DNA from: Fusicatenibacter saccharivorans
GTDB lineage: Bacteria > Bacillota > Clostridia > Lachnospirales > Lachnospiraceae
DNA length: 64,000 nucleotides
Assembly (NCBI RefSeq): GCF_027667425.1
Contig: NZ_JAQEGR010000001.1
Span: 62,001-126,000, forward strand
Direction: 5' to 3'
Position numbers and translations under genes: made by a program
In this document: positions 36,708 through 46,043 of the stretch, piece by piece
How positions within the stretch are numbered: the stretch's first letter is position 1
Layout: each line of letters starts with the position of its first letter
The notes under the pieces: generated by a model
Databases searched by the model: none
Told to the model about the DNA's origin: nothing
What the model saw: the letters and a program-made list of their open reading frames with translations, nothing else

Positions 36708-37616
36708 ATGCAAGCTGTTGCAAAATCACAGAAAATCAAGAAAAGTACTTCTACAAAAGTATTTTATGTCATCTGTTACACCTTTGTTGCGCTGATGGCT
36801 CTGGTATGTTTACTGCCGTTTATTATGGTGGTTTCCGGTTCGTTTTCATCTGAGCAGGCGATTCGGTTTCAGGGTTATGGCATTCTCCCAAGAGAATTTA
36901 CCACAGCCGCTTACGCACTGATCTTCAAGAGCCCGATGACCGTTGTCCGTGCTTACGGGGTATCTATTTTTATCACCCTCGCCGGAACTGCAGTAGGACT
37001 TCTGCTTACGACAATGACCGCTTACGTGATCAGCCGTAAAGATTTCAAGTACAGAAATGCTCTGTCCTTCTTCTTCTACTTTACGACCCTGTTTAACGGC
37101 GGTATGGTTTGCTCCTATATTTTCTACATCCAGTATCTGCACTTAAAAGACAGCTACCTTGCCCTGATCTTACCGGGTGTGTTCAATGTCTTCTACCTGT
37201 TGATCATGAGAACCTTCGTATCCGCAATTCCGACCGCACTGATCGAATCTGCGAAGATTGACGGCGCAGGCGAGTTTAAAACATTTTTCAGCATCATCCT
37301 TCCGCTTCTGAAATCCGGAATGGCAACCATCGGTCTGTTCCTTGCGCTTGGTTACTGGAATGACTGGTACAATGCAATGCTGTATATGAATACAGAAACA
37401 AAATATCCGCTGCAGTACATGCTGTATGCCCTGATGCAGAAAACGCAGGCAATGTCCCAGATGGCAAGCTCTGCAAACATTCCGCTGCAGGATATGCCAT
37501 CCAACTCCCTGAAGCTGGCCATGGCAGTTGTGGCAACCGGCCCGATCATTCTGGTTTACCCGTTTATACAGAAATATTTTGTAAAAGGTGTTACAATCGG
37601 TTCCGTCAAAGGCTGA
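36708..37616 (+). CDS. LplC/YtcP-type sugar ABC transporter permease
   Basis: A 302-residue second permease with six membrane segments and the EAA loop ESAKIDGAGEFKTFFSIILPLLK. The C-terminal end (YPFIQKYFVKGVTIGSVKG) is the hallmark of CUT1-type sugar permeases. AAGGAGGA precedes the ATG. It pairs with the preceding permease and the following lipoprotein. Confidence 0.93.
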   Translation: MQAVAKSQKIKKSTSTKVFYVICYTFVALMALVCLLPFIMVVSGSFSSEQAIRFQGYGILPREFTTAAYALIFKSPMTVVRAYGVSIFITLAGTAVGLLLTTMTAYVISRKDFKYRNALSFFFYFTTLFNGGMVCSYIFYIQYLHLKDSYLALILPGVFNVFYLLIMRTFVSAIPTALIESAKIDGAGEFKTFFSIILPLLKSGMATIGLFLALGYWNDWYNAMLYMNTETKYPLQYMLYALMQKTQAMSQMASSANIPLQDMPSNSLKLAMAVVATGPIILVYPFIQKYFVKGVTIGSVKG

Positions 37617-37658
37617 TGGAACGATTAGATAAAGGCAACGAAAAAGGAGGAAAAAGAA

Positions 37659-39194
37659 ATGCAAAACAAAAAATTAAGAAAAGCACTTGCTGTATCCATG
37701 GCAATCGCCATGACCGGAGGCCTGCTTGCAGGCTGCGGAAGCAACAATTCCAGCTCTTCCAATGGTGGAGCTGCAAAGAGCGGATCTACATCATCCGCAA
37801 GCGGTGAGCTTGACACATCCGAGTTTGTGGAGCTTTCCATGTATGTCATCAGTGACCGTCCGGCAGGACAGGATGCAATCGACGAGAATCTGAACAAACT
37901 CTTAAAAGAGAAACTGAACTGCTCTTTGAAAATCAACTGGATCGGCTGGGCGGAGTACGCAAACAAATATCCGTTGCTGTTCTCTTCGGGAGAAGAGTTT
38001 GATATGGCATACAGTGCATCCTGGCTGAACTTTGCATCTCTGGCGCAGAAGGGTGCCTTCAAGAGCCTTGATGAGCTCTGGCCAACCTACGCACCGAAGA
38101 ACTTTGCAGCACAGTCTGAGGAAGCAAAACAGCAGGCAACAGTAAATGGAAGCTATTATTGTGTTCCTTCCCTGCTGTCTACCTACAATTCATATGGTCC
38201 TATCTATCGTGGTGACCTGGTAGAGGGAACCGAATGGGACGGAAAGATGGAGACCTTTGAAGATATTGAAGAGTACTGCGATATCATCAAAGAAACGCAT
38301 CCGGAAATGGAGTGCATCGATCTGTACTCTACAGCACCGGAAATCTTCTTCATGTATATGGAAAATCAGGGACTGGCAGCCTTCAACGGAATCCGTTATC
38401 TGTGGTATGATCCAAATGCAGAAAATCCAACTGTTATGACTTCCTATGAGCTGGAGAAAACACCGGAATTCCTGGAAATGATGGCAAGATGGAATGAGAA
38501 AGGATTTTATTCAAAATCTGCTCTGTCAGACACGGACAGCACGAAATTTCAGAATGGTAAAGCAGCTCTGAAGATCCATAACATTGATTCCTATGTGGGA
38601 CAGGCAATTCTTCATCCGGAATACGATATTCACTATTCTAACATGGTAAAAGATGTTGCACATCTTCCATATACGCAGGACTGTATGGTAATCTCCAATA
38701 CTTCCAAGAATCCGGAGAGAGCAATGGCACTGTGGGATCTGATCACCAATGATCAGGAAGTATACGATGCATTCTACTACGGCATTGAAGGAACTTCTTA
38801 TGAGCTGAACGATGAAGGACAGTTCAAGGTTCTGGATACGGACAACTATGGAACGAGCGCAATGTGGTCTGCAAGAAGTGATGCTCTGAACCGTCAGGCG
38901 ATCGGTACTCCGGACGATTATAAGACTAACATTGATGAGTTTGAGTCCCACATCGTTTCTGGACAGGGAAATGAGAAATTCACAGGATTTGTACTGGATA
39001 CCTCTTCCTTCGAGACCCAGCTTGCTGCATGCAACAATGTACAGCAGCAGTACTGGTGGCCGCTTGAGCTCGGATACACAGATGCAGAATCTGGTTTGGC
39101 TGATTATCAGTCCCAGATGGAAGCAGCAGGAATCGAGACCATGAAAGAGGCAGCTCAGAAACAGCTTGACGCTTACGTAGCAGGCCTGAAATAA
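37659..39194 (+). CDS. Extracellular sugar-binding lipoprotein of the ABC importer
   Basis: A 511-residue solute-binding protein of the LplA type. A lipoprotein signal peptide ends at LLAGC with C26 as the lipidation site, followed by a Ser/Asn/Gly-rich spacer to about residue 48. The mature part (about 55-510) is an extracellular solute-binding domain. It should capture oligosaccharides outside the membrane and hand them to the two permeases. AAAGGAGG precedes the ATG. The ligand cannot be told from sequence. Confidence 0.92.
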   Translation: MQNKKLRKALAVSMAIAMTGGLLAGCGSNNSSSSNGGAAKSGSTSSASGELDTSEFVELSMYVISDRPAGQDAIDENLNKLLKEKLNCSLKINWIGWAEYANKYPLLFSSGEEFDMAYSASWLNFASLAQKGAFKSLDELWPTYAPKNFAAQSEEAKQQATVNGSYYCVPSLLSTYNSYGPIYRGDLVEGTEWDGKMETFEDIEEYCDIIKETHPEMECIDLYSTAPEIFFMYMENQGLAAFNGIRYLWYDPNAENPTVMTSYELEKTPEFLEMMARWNEKGFYSKSALSDTDSTKFQNGKAALKIHNIDSYVGQAILHPEYDIHYSNMVKDVAHLPYTQDCMVISNTSKNPERAMALWDLITNDQEVYDAFYYGIEGTSYELNDEGQFKVLDTDNYGTSAMWSARSDALNRQAIGTPDDYKTNIDEFESHIVSGQGNEKFTGFVLDTSSFETQLAACNNVQQQYWWPLELGYTDAESGLADYQSQMEAAGIETMKEAAQKQLDAYVAGLK

Positions 39195-39260
39195 AACGAA
39201 TTTCCGAAAGGGAAACGCAAAGACTATATAACTTCTGCCGCAGGCAGAACAGACGGACAA

Positions 39261-39317
39261 AAAGCAGGTACTGGAGCAGAACATATCGTGGGGGTATGCG
39301 TGCGGTGCCTGCTTTTT
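39261..39317 (+). terminator. Terminator-like hairpin after the binding-protein gene
   Basis: AAAGCAGG (39262-39269 region) pairs with CCTGCTTT, followed by TT. It may be partial, because the next genes have no clear promoter of their own. Confidence 0.6.
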
Positions 39318-39354
39318 CCGAAAACAGCCATCATGTATGGGAGGGAACAAAACT

Positions 39355-40176
39355 ATGATAAAAGAACCAATGGTAATGGAAATTGCGAAAAACACCTACG
39401 CCATCAACGAATTCGGTCTGTCCGCGTGTTATTTTCTGGTCGGAGAGGAGCGTGCGCTTTTGATTGACACCGCATGCGGCCTTTCTGATCTGAAAGGCAT
39501 CGCGGCAAGCTTGACGGACAAGCCGTACGACGTTGTCCTGACGCACGGCCATCTCGATCATGTCGGCGGAATCGGTGCGTTTACGGATGTCTATCTTGGC
39601 GAGGCAGATTTTGCTATGACACGGAACCTGAACGCAGAACAGCTGCGCGGCTTTGCTGATGAAATTGGAAGAAACGGCGGCTATCAGGCATATGAGTATG
39701 ATCTCAACAAAATTCAGCCGTTCGAAATGCCGACATTCCATGCCCTGCACGAGGGCGATGTTTTCGAACTGGGAAACCGCCGCGTCGAGTGCATCGAGGT
39801 GGCCGGCCACACGCCGGGCGGCATCTGTTTTCTTGATGAAGCGACGAAAATCCTGTTCTCCGGCGATGCCTGCAACCAGAATCTTCTTGTCCTCGGCTGC
39901 AGCGTGAGAAAAACGCTGGAAGGGCTGTATCACCTGAAAACATACGAAACCCGCTATGAGAGATCCTACAGCGGGCACATCGGTTTCGGCGGCATGCAGG
40001 GCTATTTCAGCCAGCCAGAGACGATTCTCGATGACTGCATCAAAACCGCCGAGCAGATTCTGTCCGGCGAAGCAGAAGGAAAAACCGCACCGCGGGAAGG
40101 CATGCTCTATGCCGAACACGGAACCGCAAGACTCAGTTATTACCCGGACTGCCTGGAAAAGGATCCGGAGCGATAA
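39355..40176 (+). CDS. Metallo-beta-lactamase-fold hydrolase
   Basis: A 273-residue MBL-fold protein. The zinc motif is complete as LTHGHLDHVGG (H64, H66, D68, H69), with a further His in EVAGHTPGGICFLD, the Asp of LFSGDACNQ and a late His in SYSGHIGF. Start ATG 39355 follows GGGAGGG by 9 bases. There is no signal peptide. It lies between the importer and the GH30 gene, so a role in processing an imported sugar or a derivative (ester or lactone) is possible. MBL proteins are too diverse to name the reaction. Confidence 0.85.
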   Translation: MIKEPMVMEIAKNTYAINEFGLSACYFLVGEERALLIDTACGLSDLKGIAASLTDKPYDVVLTHGHLDHVGGIGAFTDVYLGEADFAMTRNLNAEQLRGFADEIGRNGGYQAYEYDLNKIQPFEMPTFHALHEGDVFELGNRRVECIEVAGHTPGGICFLDEATKILFSGDACNQNLLVLGCSVRKTLEGLYHLKTYETRYERSYSGHIGFGGMQGYFSQPETILDDCIKTAEQILSGEAEGKTAPREGMLYAEHGTARLSYYPDCLEKDPER

Positions 40177-40215
40177 AATGATCTGCAAAAAGCAGAGAAA
40201 AGGAGAAGAAAACTT

Positions 40216-41562
40216 ATGGCAAAAGTAACATTACACGCAACCATCTTTGGGGAAGATGGCATCAAAACAAGAGACTATGAAACTGCACTGATCCCGGACG
40301 CGAAAAATCAGGAAATGCAGGTCATCAACCTGTACCCGGACAAGACGTATCAGAAAATTGAGGGATTTGGCGCCGCACTCACCGAGTCCGCAGGCTATGC
40401 ACTGTCCCGCATGAGTGAGGAAAACCGTAAGAAAGTAGTAGAAGCGTATTATGGAAAAGACGGCATTGGCTATACGATCGGCCGGATTCACATGGACAGC
40501 TGTGACTTCTCCATCGGCAATTACTGCGCAGTCGAAAACCCGGACGATCCGGAATTCAGGGATTTTAGCCTGGAAAGAGATGCAAAATACGTGCAGCCGC
40601 TCGTAAAAGCTGTTTCCAAAACTCTTGGCAAACCGGTCTCACTGCTGCTTTCCCCGTGGTCCCCGCCAGCCTTCCTGAAAGAGACCGGCGTGAGAAACGG
40701 CGGCGGCCACCTGAAAAAAGAAAGCTATCCGGATTACGCAAATTATATTGCAAAATACATCACCGAGTACGAAAAACTCGGCCTGCCGATTTCCTGGATG
40801 ACGGTACAGAATGAGCCGCTGGCTGTTCAGACCTGGGATTCCTGCGAATATACGGCAGAAGAGGAAAAAGAATTCCTGCGTGACTATCTGTACCCGACCT
40901 TAAAAGAAAAAGGCCTTGATCACGTAAAACTGTACATCTGGGACCACAACAAAGAGAGAACGTACGAGAGAACCCGCGACATTGTGGATGAGACAACGAA
41001 AGATATGATTGCTGGTGTTGCATACCACTGGTATTCAGGCGATCATTTTGACACCCTCTCGATGGTAAGAGAAGATTACCCGGATCTGATGCTGATGCAC
41101 AGTGAGGGCTGCGTAGAGCTGGCACGGTACGGTGCGGCTGCCGGAAACTCTCTGCGCCATGCAAAACAGTATGCGCACGACATCATCGGCGATCTGAACC
41201 ATGGCATGAATTACTGGATTGACTGGAACCTCGTGCTTGATGAGATCGGCGGCCCGAACCACGTGGACAACTTCTGCGGCGCACCGATCATTTGCGACGG
41301 AACGACCGACACAATCGAAGTAAAACCGATGTTCCACGCGATCGCCCACTTCTCAAAATACATCAAACCGGGCGCCGTCCGCATCGCAAGCTCCACGTAT
41401 TCGCCGGATCTTGAGGTTACAGCAGCGAAAAACCCGGATGGAACGATTGCACTCGTTGTATTAAATACGTCAGAAGAGACGAAAGTAGTCAATCTCCGCA
41501 TGAACGGAACCACAACCCGCCTGACCTTCTGGGGCAATAGCATTGCAACGGTATTGATTTAA
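40216..41562 (+). CDS. Glycoside hydrolase family 30 enzyme
   Basis: A 448-residue retaining glycosidase of clan GH-A. IEGFGAALTESAGYALSRM opens the barrel; the general acid/base is E200 in TVQNEP and the nucleophile is E297 in HSEGC. A C-terminal beta-sandwich (about 370-448) packs against the barrel, as usual in the family. GH30 includes glucosylceramidases, beta-1,6-glucanases, beta-xylosidases and others; the subfamily is not resolved. No signal peptide, so it is cytoplasmic and presumably trims imported oligosaccharides. Confidence 0.9.
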   Translation: MAKVTLHATIFGEDGIKTRDYETALIPDAKNQEMQVINLYPDKTYQKIEGFGAALTESAGYALSRMSEENRKKVVEAYYGKDGIGYTIGRIHMDSCDFSIGNYCAVENPDDPEFRDFSLERDAKYVQPLVKAVSKTLGKPVSLLLSPWSPPAFLKETGVRNGGGHLKKESYPDYANYIAKYITEYEKLGLPISWMTVQNEPLAVQTWDSCEYTAEEEKEFLRDYLYPTLKEKGLDHVKLYIWDHNKERTYERTRDIVDETTKDMIAGVAYHWYSGDHFDTLSMVREDYPDLMLMHSEGCVELARYGAAAGNSLRHAKQYAHDIIGDLNHGMNYWIDWNLVLDEIGGPNHVDNFCGAPIICDGTTDTIEVKPMFHAIAHFSKYIKPGAVRIASSTYSPDLEVTAAKNPDGTIALVVLNTSEETKVVNLRMNGTTTRLTFWGNSIATVLI

Positions 41563-41579
41563 CAACCTTATCATAACAA

Positions 41580-41632
41580 AAGAAAGAAACCTCTGTGCAG
41601 ACCGGTAAAATCTGCGACAGAGGTTTCTTTCA
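41580..41632 (+). terminator. Bidirectional terminator between the GH30 gene and DAHP synthase
   Basis: AAAGAAACCTCTGTGCAGA pairs with TCTGCGACAGAGGTTTCTTT (one mismatch), with A and T runs on either side for both converging genes. Confidence 0.9.
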
Positions 41633-41660
41633 TATGTGTTTTTGCAACGAAGGAGAAAAT

Positions 41661-42695
41661 TTAGCACTCCTCAGCAATATCGTAAATCAGTCGTTCGGTC
41701 TGATCCCATCCAAGACACGGGTCGGTAATGGATTTTCCGTAAACATGGGTTCCGCATCCGATTTTCTGATTGCCAGGCTCCAGATAGCTTTCGATCATAA
41801 CACCTTTTACGAGACTTTCGATATCCTTGCTGCATCGTCTTGTGTGCAGAACGTCTTTGACGATACGGATCTGCTGCTCGTATTTCTTTCCGGAGTTGGA
41901 ATGGTTGGCATCGATGATGGTAGCCGGGTTTACGAGATGTGTTTCGTTGTATTTCTCCAGCAGAAGCTGAATGTCCTCGTAGTGATAGTTCGGCACGGAG
42001 TTGCCGTGCTTGTTGGTCGCACCGCGGAGAATGGTGTGCGCCAGCGGATTTCCGCTTGTCTTTACCTCCCAGGTACGGTAAATAAAGGAGTGGGAGCCCT
42101 GTGCGGCAATGACGGAGTTGATCATAACAGAAAGATCACCGCTGGTCGGGTTTTTCATGCCGGCCGGAATGTCGATGCCGGAAACAGTCAGACGGTGCTC
42201 CTGGTTTTCTACGGAACGTGCGCCGACCGCAACATAGGAGAGAATATCGGACAGATAGCTCCAGTTGGACGGATACAGCATTTCGTCTGCAGAAGTCAGA
42301 TCAGTCTCTTCTACTACACGCATATGCATTTTACGCATGGCGATCAGGCCGTGCAGCAGGTCCGGCTTTCCTTCCGGGTCCGGCTGATGAACGATACCTT
42401 TGTAGCCTTCACCTGTGGTACGCGGTTTGTTGGTATAGACACGCGGGATGATGATCAGTTTGTCGGATACTTTGTCGGCAACCTTTGCCAGACGGTGATT
42501 GTACTCCAGAACAGCGTCTTCGTTGTCTGCGGAGCAAGGTCCTACGATAACAAGAAATTTATCGGAATCCCCGGTAAAGACTTTTGCGATTTCAGCGTCA
42601 CGCTGTTTTTTGATTTCGGTTGCGCGGGCGCTTAAGGGATATTGTTCCCGGATCTCTGTTGGGGTGGGAAGTTTTCTTACAAATTCAAGGCTCAT
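41661..42695 (-). CDS. aroF: 3-deoxy-7-phosphoheptulonate synthase (DAHP synthase, AroF/G/H type)
   Basis: A 344-residue class I DAHP synthase joining phosphoenolpyruvate and erythrose 4-phosphate, the first step of aromatic amino acid synthesis. Family landmarks are FLVIVGPCSADN, RVYTNKPRTTGEGYKGI, GARSVENQEHR and IDANHSNSGKKYEQQ, which hold the metal- and substrate-binding residues. The N-terminal extension, as in E. coli isozymes, suggests feedback inhibition. GGAGAACGAA precedes the start. The symbol is by family; the inhibiting amino acid is unknown. Confidence 0.93.
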   Translation of the reverse strand: MSLEFVRKLPTPTEIREQYPLSARATEIKKQRDAEIAKVFTGDSDKFLVIVGPCSADNEDAVLEYNHRLAKVADKVSDKLIIIPRVYTNKPRTTGEGYKGIVHQPDPEGKPDLLHGLIAMRKMHMRVVEETDLTSADEMLYPSNWSYLSDILSYVAVGARSVENQEHRLTVSGIDIPAGMKNPTSGDLSVMINSVIAAQGSHSFIYRTWEVKTSGNPLAHTILRGATNKHGNSVPNYHYEDIQLLLEKYNETHLVNPATIIDANHSNSGKKYEQQIRIVKDVLHTRRCSKDIESLVKGVMIESYLEPGNQKIGCGTHVYGKSITDPCLGWDQTERLIYDIAEEC

Positions 42696-42782
42696 TTTCG
42701 TTCTCCTTTATCTTAGATGCACTTCTTTTCTAGCTGCGGACAGAGGAGCGTTCTTGTGTGCCCCGTCGCAAACTATCTATAA

Positions 42783-42811
42783 ATTATAATACATAACGCG
42801 AAGATTGTCGA
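42783..42811 (-). promoter_or_regulatory. Sigma-A promoter of the DAHP synthase gene (minus strand)
   Basis: Reading the minus strand: TCGACA (42811-42806), 17 bases, then TATAAT (42788-42783). The leader of about 80 bases shows no trp-like or T-box structure I can recognise. Confidence 0.72.
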
Positions 42812-42862
42812 TATTTTTTCGGCGAAAATTCTGTTTCTCTTAAAAAAGATAGAAAAAAGGTA

Positions 42863-44224
42863 TCAATGAACAGCAAATCCGTTTGCAGATTCCCGATGCA
42901 GGAACAAAAGTGCCATTGTCATAATGGTAAGTTCACTTGCAAGAATACCATAGAGATAGCCGCGGATACCGAAAACCGGGACGAGAAAAAGAATTGCAAG
43001 AATACGAATTACATCTCCGGCAAGGTTCTGGAAAAAAACGAGAGAAGTTTTTCCAAGGCCGTTTAAAATGCTTCCAAGTGTCGTTTCCAGATAGAGAAAA
43101 GGACTTAAAAATGAAAGGATACGCAGAAAAGCGCCGACTTCTTCGTTTTGAAAAAGGAAACGTCCAAGCCACGGACCGAAAAAGAAAAAGGCAAAAACAG
43201 CGGAAGTGCCAAGCAGCACACAGAAAGAAATTGTATAACGGATTGTGTCTGATATTTGCTCCGGCGTACCGTCGGCCTGCTGTTTTGCTACGCCGGGCAG
43301 AAGCATGACGGACACCGCGTGGGTGATGGCAGATGGAAAAAAGATCATAGGAAGTGCCATACCGGTGAGAATGCCATACTGCGAGAGCGCTGCTTTCCGG
43401 GAAAGACCGAAGGTGACCAGACAGCCGGGGAGCAGAGCACTTTCAATGCTGTGGAGGACATTCAGAAGAATACGGTTCAGCGTAAGCGGAAGATTCAAAA
43501 CGGCAAGCTCTCGGAAGGTATCGTACCAGAGGGTCTTTTCTTTGAAAAAAACAGAAATCGGGCGGTGTTTCTGAGGGGACCTGCTGTGCGAGACGGACAG
43601 GCAGGCCATCAGAAAGAGACACGAAAAGAGTTCGCCGGCGGCAGTACCGAATGCAGCGACAGCGGCAGAGGGGAGGCTTGTGGAAAGACAGAAAAGCCAG
43701 GCAAGGTAGGAAGCGCCCATGCGCACGAACTGTTCCAAAAGCTGGCAAAAAGAAGGCAGTGCCGTCTGATTCTGGCCAAGATACCATGCCGAGAGACAGT
43801 TGTGGATCCCGGAGGGGAGAATGCCGAGTGATAAAATCCGGAGGAGCAGAATCGTCCGCGGCTCAAAAAGAAGCCGTGTTCCGATAAAATCCGCGCTGAA
43901 AAAGAGAAAGATGGAGGCGGAGAAGGAAAGTATCACTACAATGCCGCATCCGGCCGCCAGACAGATCTTTGCCCGTCTGGAATCCTTTTTGGCAAGGTAC
44001 GATGCGACAAAGCGCGAGAGCACCGTCTGCATGCCGCCTGCGCCAAGGGAGAGCATCAGTGCGTAGAGTGGTGTGGCGAGCTGGTAGATACCAAAGGCTT
44101 CCGCACCGATCCGGCGCGACAGGAATATTCTATAGAGAAATCCAAGAATTCTGCAGATGATCCCGGACGCGGTCAGGATCAGTGTGCCAAGAAGAAGCGT
44201 GTTCTTTCTTGTGATTTTCAGCAT
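42863..44224 (-). CDS. SpoVB-family (MVF/MATE-like) flippase
   Basis: A 453-residue membrane protein with about 12-14 hydrophobic segments. It opens with KITRKNTLLLGTLILTASGIICRILGFLYR, the start typical of SpoVB-type oligosaccharidyl-lipid flippases (MOP superfamily). In B. subtilis SpoVB is needed for spore cortex, and relatives such as MurJ/YtgP move lipid II. ATG 44224 is chosen because AAAGGAG ends 9 bases upstream. It lies divergent from the Rrf2 operon. A spore-cortex role is likely but not proven by sequence. Confidence 0.88.
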   Translation of the reverse strand: MLKITRKNTLLLGTLILTASGIICRILGFLYRIFLSRRIGAEAFGIYQLATPLYALMLSLGAGGMQTVLSRFVASYLAKKDSRRAKICLAAGCGIVVILSFSASIFLFFSADFIGTRLLFEPRTILLLRILSLGILPSGIHNCLSAWYLGQNQTALPSFCQLLEQFVRMGASYLAWLFCLSTSLPSAAVAAFGTAAGELFSCLFLMACLSVSHSRSPQKHRPISVFFKEKTLWYDTFRELAVLNLPLTLNRILLNVLHSIESALLPGCLVTFGLSRKAALSQYGILTGMALPMIFFPSAITHAVSVMLLPGVAKQQADGTPEQISDTIRYTISFCVLLGTSAVFAFFFFGPWLGRFLFQNEEVGAFLRILSFLSPFLYLETTLGSILNGLGKTSLVFFQNLAGDVIRILAILFLVPVFGIRGYLYGILASELTIMTMALLFLHRESANGFAVH

Positions 44225-44281
44225 GGGATAGACTCCTTTCACGGCATTGCGCAGATAGTCTAAAATATGCGAAAAAACTCC

Positions 44282-44311
44282 TTGACAGAACCCCGTGAGA
44301 GGTGCTATTCT
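44282..44311 (+). promoter_or_regulatory. Promoter of the rrf2-isc operon
   Basis: TTGACA at 44282-44287, 18 bases, TATTCT at 44306-44311. A TCCGA/TCGGA inverted repeat at 44326-44344 lies just downstream and could be an operator for the Rrf2 protein. Confidence 0.6.
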
Positions 44312-44382
44312 GAGTGAGAAATAAATCCGATTAAAACTGTCGGAATTGGAAAACGACAGCACAGGAAAAAGGAGAACCAGGA

Positions 44383-44838
44383 ATGAAATTATCGACCAAG
44401 GGAAGATATGGCCTGCGTGCCATGATCGATCTGGCGAGTCACGAAGAAGAGGGTGCAGTGTCCATTGCCAGCATTTCAGAACGCCAGAATATCTCAGAGA
44501 GCTATCTGGAGCAGCTGGTGCGTCCGCTTCGAAAAGCCGGATTCATTGAGAGTGTGCGGGGAGCAGGCGGTGGATATGTACTTGCAAAACCGGCAGATTC
44601 CATTTCGGTAGGAGATGTTCTCCGTGTGCTGGAGGGCGGACTCGAGGCAGTCACGTGCTCGGTCAATGAAGGCCTGGGCGGCTGCGATGCGGCCGATTTC
44701 TGCGTCACGCGTTTTGTGTGGCAGAGGATCAATGAGGGAATTACGAACGCTGTGGATTCCATCAGCCTCGGAGAGCTGGTTCAGCAGAGCCGGCAATTAG
44801 AGAAAAACAGAAACAGCGATAGAAATGACAAGGAGTGA
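44383..44838 (+). CDS. Rrf2-family regulator (IscR-like)
   Basis: A 151-residue winged-helix regulator starting MKLSTKGRYGLRAMIDLA, as IscR and CymR do. Three cysteines, C92, C101 and C107, are placed like the cluster ligands of IscR (C92, C98, C104) but with wider first spacing, so it may hold an Fe-S cluster. Lying at the head of the cysteine desulfurase-IscU genes, it very likely senses Fe-S status and controls this operon. AAAGGAG precedes the ATG. Confidence 0.9.
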   Translation: MKLSTKGRYGLRAMIDLASHEEEGAVSIASISERQNISESYLEQLVRPLRKAGFIESVRGAGGGYVLAKPADSISVGDVLRVLEGGLEAVTCSVNEGLGGCDAADFCVTRFVWQRINEGITNAVDSISLGELVQQSRQLEKNRNSDRNDKE

Positions 44839-44844
44839 ACAACA

Positions 44845-46026
44845 ATGATTTATCTGGACAATGCGGCAACAACAAAAACAGCCCCGGAAGTTGTCGAGGC
44901 TATGCTTCCTTATTTCAGCGAATACTACGGAAATCCATCCAGTATTTATGCAATTGCAGGAAAAAGCAAAGAAGCCATCACCAAAGGAAGAGAGCAGATC
45001 GCAAACGTGCTCGGCGCAAAACCGGAGGAAATTTATTTTACAGCCGGCGGCAGCGAGTCCGATAACTGGGCGTTAAAAGCTACCTTTGAAGCATATAAAA
45101 ATAAAGGAAACCACATCATTACCACAAAAATCGAGCATCATGCGATTCTTCATACCTGTGAGTATCTGGAAAAAGAGCGCGGTGCGAAAATCACCTATAT
45201 CGGCGTCGATGAGAACGGCGTTGTCAATCTGGATGAACTCGAAGCAGCCATCACACCTGAGACCATTCTGATTTCCGTTATGGCGGCAAACAACGAAATC
45301 GGAACGATTCAGCCGATCAAGGAAATCGGAAGAATTGCAAAAGAACACAATATTTTATTCCACACAGATGCCGTACAGGCATTTGGCCAGATCCCGATCA
45401 ATGTGGATGAGTGCAATATTGATATGCTCAGTTCCAGCGGTCATAAGATTAACGGACCGAAAGGAATCGGCTTCCTTTACATCCGAAAGGGTGTGAAAAT
45501 CCGCTCCTTCGTACACGGCGGTGCGCAGGAAAGAAAACGCCGTGCCGGAACAGAAAATGTACCGGGCATCGTAGGATATGGAGTTGCGGCAGAGCGTGCG
45601 GCAAGAACTATGGCGGAGCGTACCGCAAAAGAAATCGAAGTACGTGATTATCTGATCAACCGTATTTTAACCGAGATTCCGAACTGCCGTCTGAACGGCG
45701 ATCCGGTAAAACGTCTGCCGAACAACTGCAACATCAGCTTTGAATTCATCGAGGGAGAGTCCCTTCTGATCATGCTGGATATGAAAGGTATCTGCGCATC
45801 CAGCGGTTCTGCATGTACTTCCGGATCCCTGGATCCGTCCCATGTACTGCTGGCCATCGGACTGCCGCACGAGAAAGCACACGGTTCCTTACGTCTGACT
45901 TTAAGTGAGGAGATCACAAAAGAGGACGTTGATTTCGTTGTAGAGCAGATCAAAGCGATCGTAGACCGTCTGCGCAGCATGTCCCCGCTGTATGAGGATT
46001 ACATCAAAAAACAGCAGGGTAAATAA
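44845..46026 (+). CDS. iscS: Cysteine desulfurase (NifS/IscS family)
   Basis: A 393-residue PLP enzyme that strips sulfur from L-cysteine and passes it to IscU and to MnmA. The N-terminal MIYLDNAATTKTAPEVVEAM is diagnostic; the PLP lysine is K201 in SSSGHKINGPKG; the catalytic loop has C324 in ASSGSACTSGSL, typical of group I (IscS/NifS) enzymes. AAGGAG lies 11 bases upstream of the start. The gene symbol follows E. coli usage; NifS would be equally apt in Clostridia. Confidence 0.95.
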   Translation: MIYLDNAATTKTAPEVVEAMLPYFSEYYGNPSSIYAIAGKSKEAITKGREQIANVLGAKPEEIYFTAGGSESDNWALKATFEAYKNKGNHIITTKIEHHAILHTCEYLEKERGAKITYIGVDENGVVNLDELEAAITPETILISVMAANNEIGTIQPIKEIGRIAKEHNILFHTDAVQAFGQIPINVDECNIDMLSSSGHKINGPKGIGFLYIRKGVKIRSFVHGGAQERKRRAGTENVPGIVGYGVAAERAARTMAERTAKEIEVRDYLINRILTEIPNCRLNGDPVKRLPNNCNISFEFIEGESLLIMLDMKGICASSGSACTSGSLDPSHVLLAIGLPHEKAHGSLRLTLSEEITKEDVDFVVEQIKAIVDRLRSMSPLYEDYIKKQQGK

Positions 46027-46043
46027 GTTAAAAAAAAATAAGA

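Noticed and set aside
44240..44275. A sigma-E promoter for the SpoVB-family gene (GCATATT on the minus strand)
   Set aside because: The -35-like heptamer is perfect but no -10 resembling CATACAMT lies 14-15 bases on, so it is not claimed.
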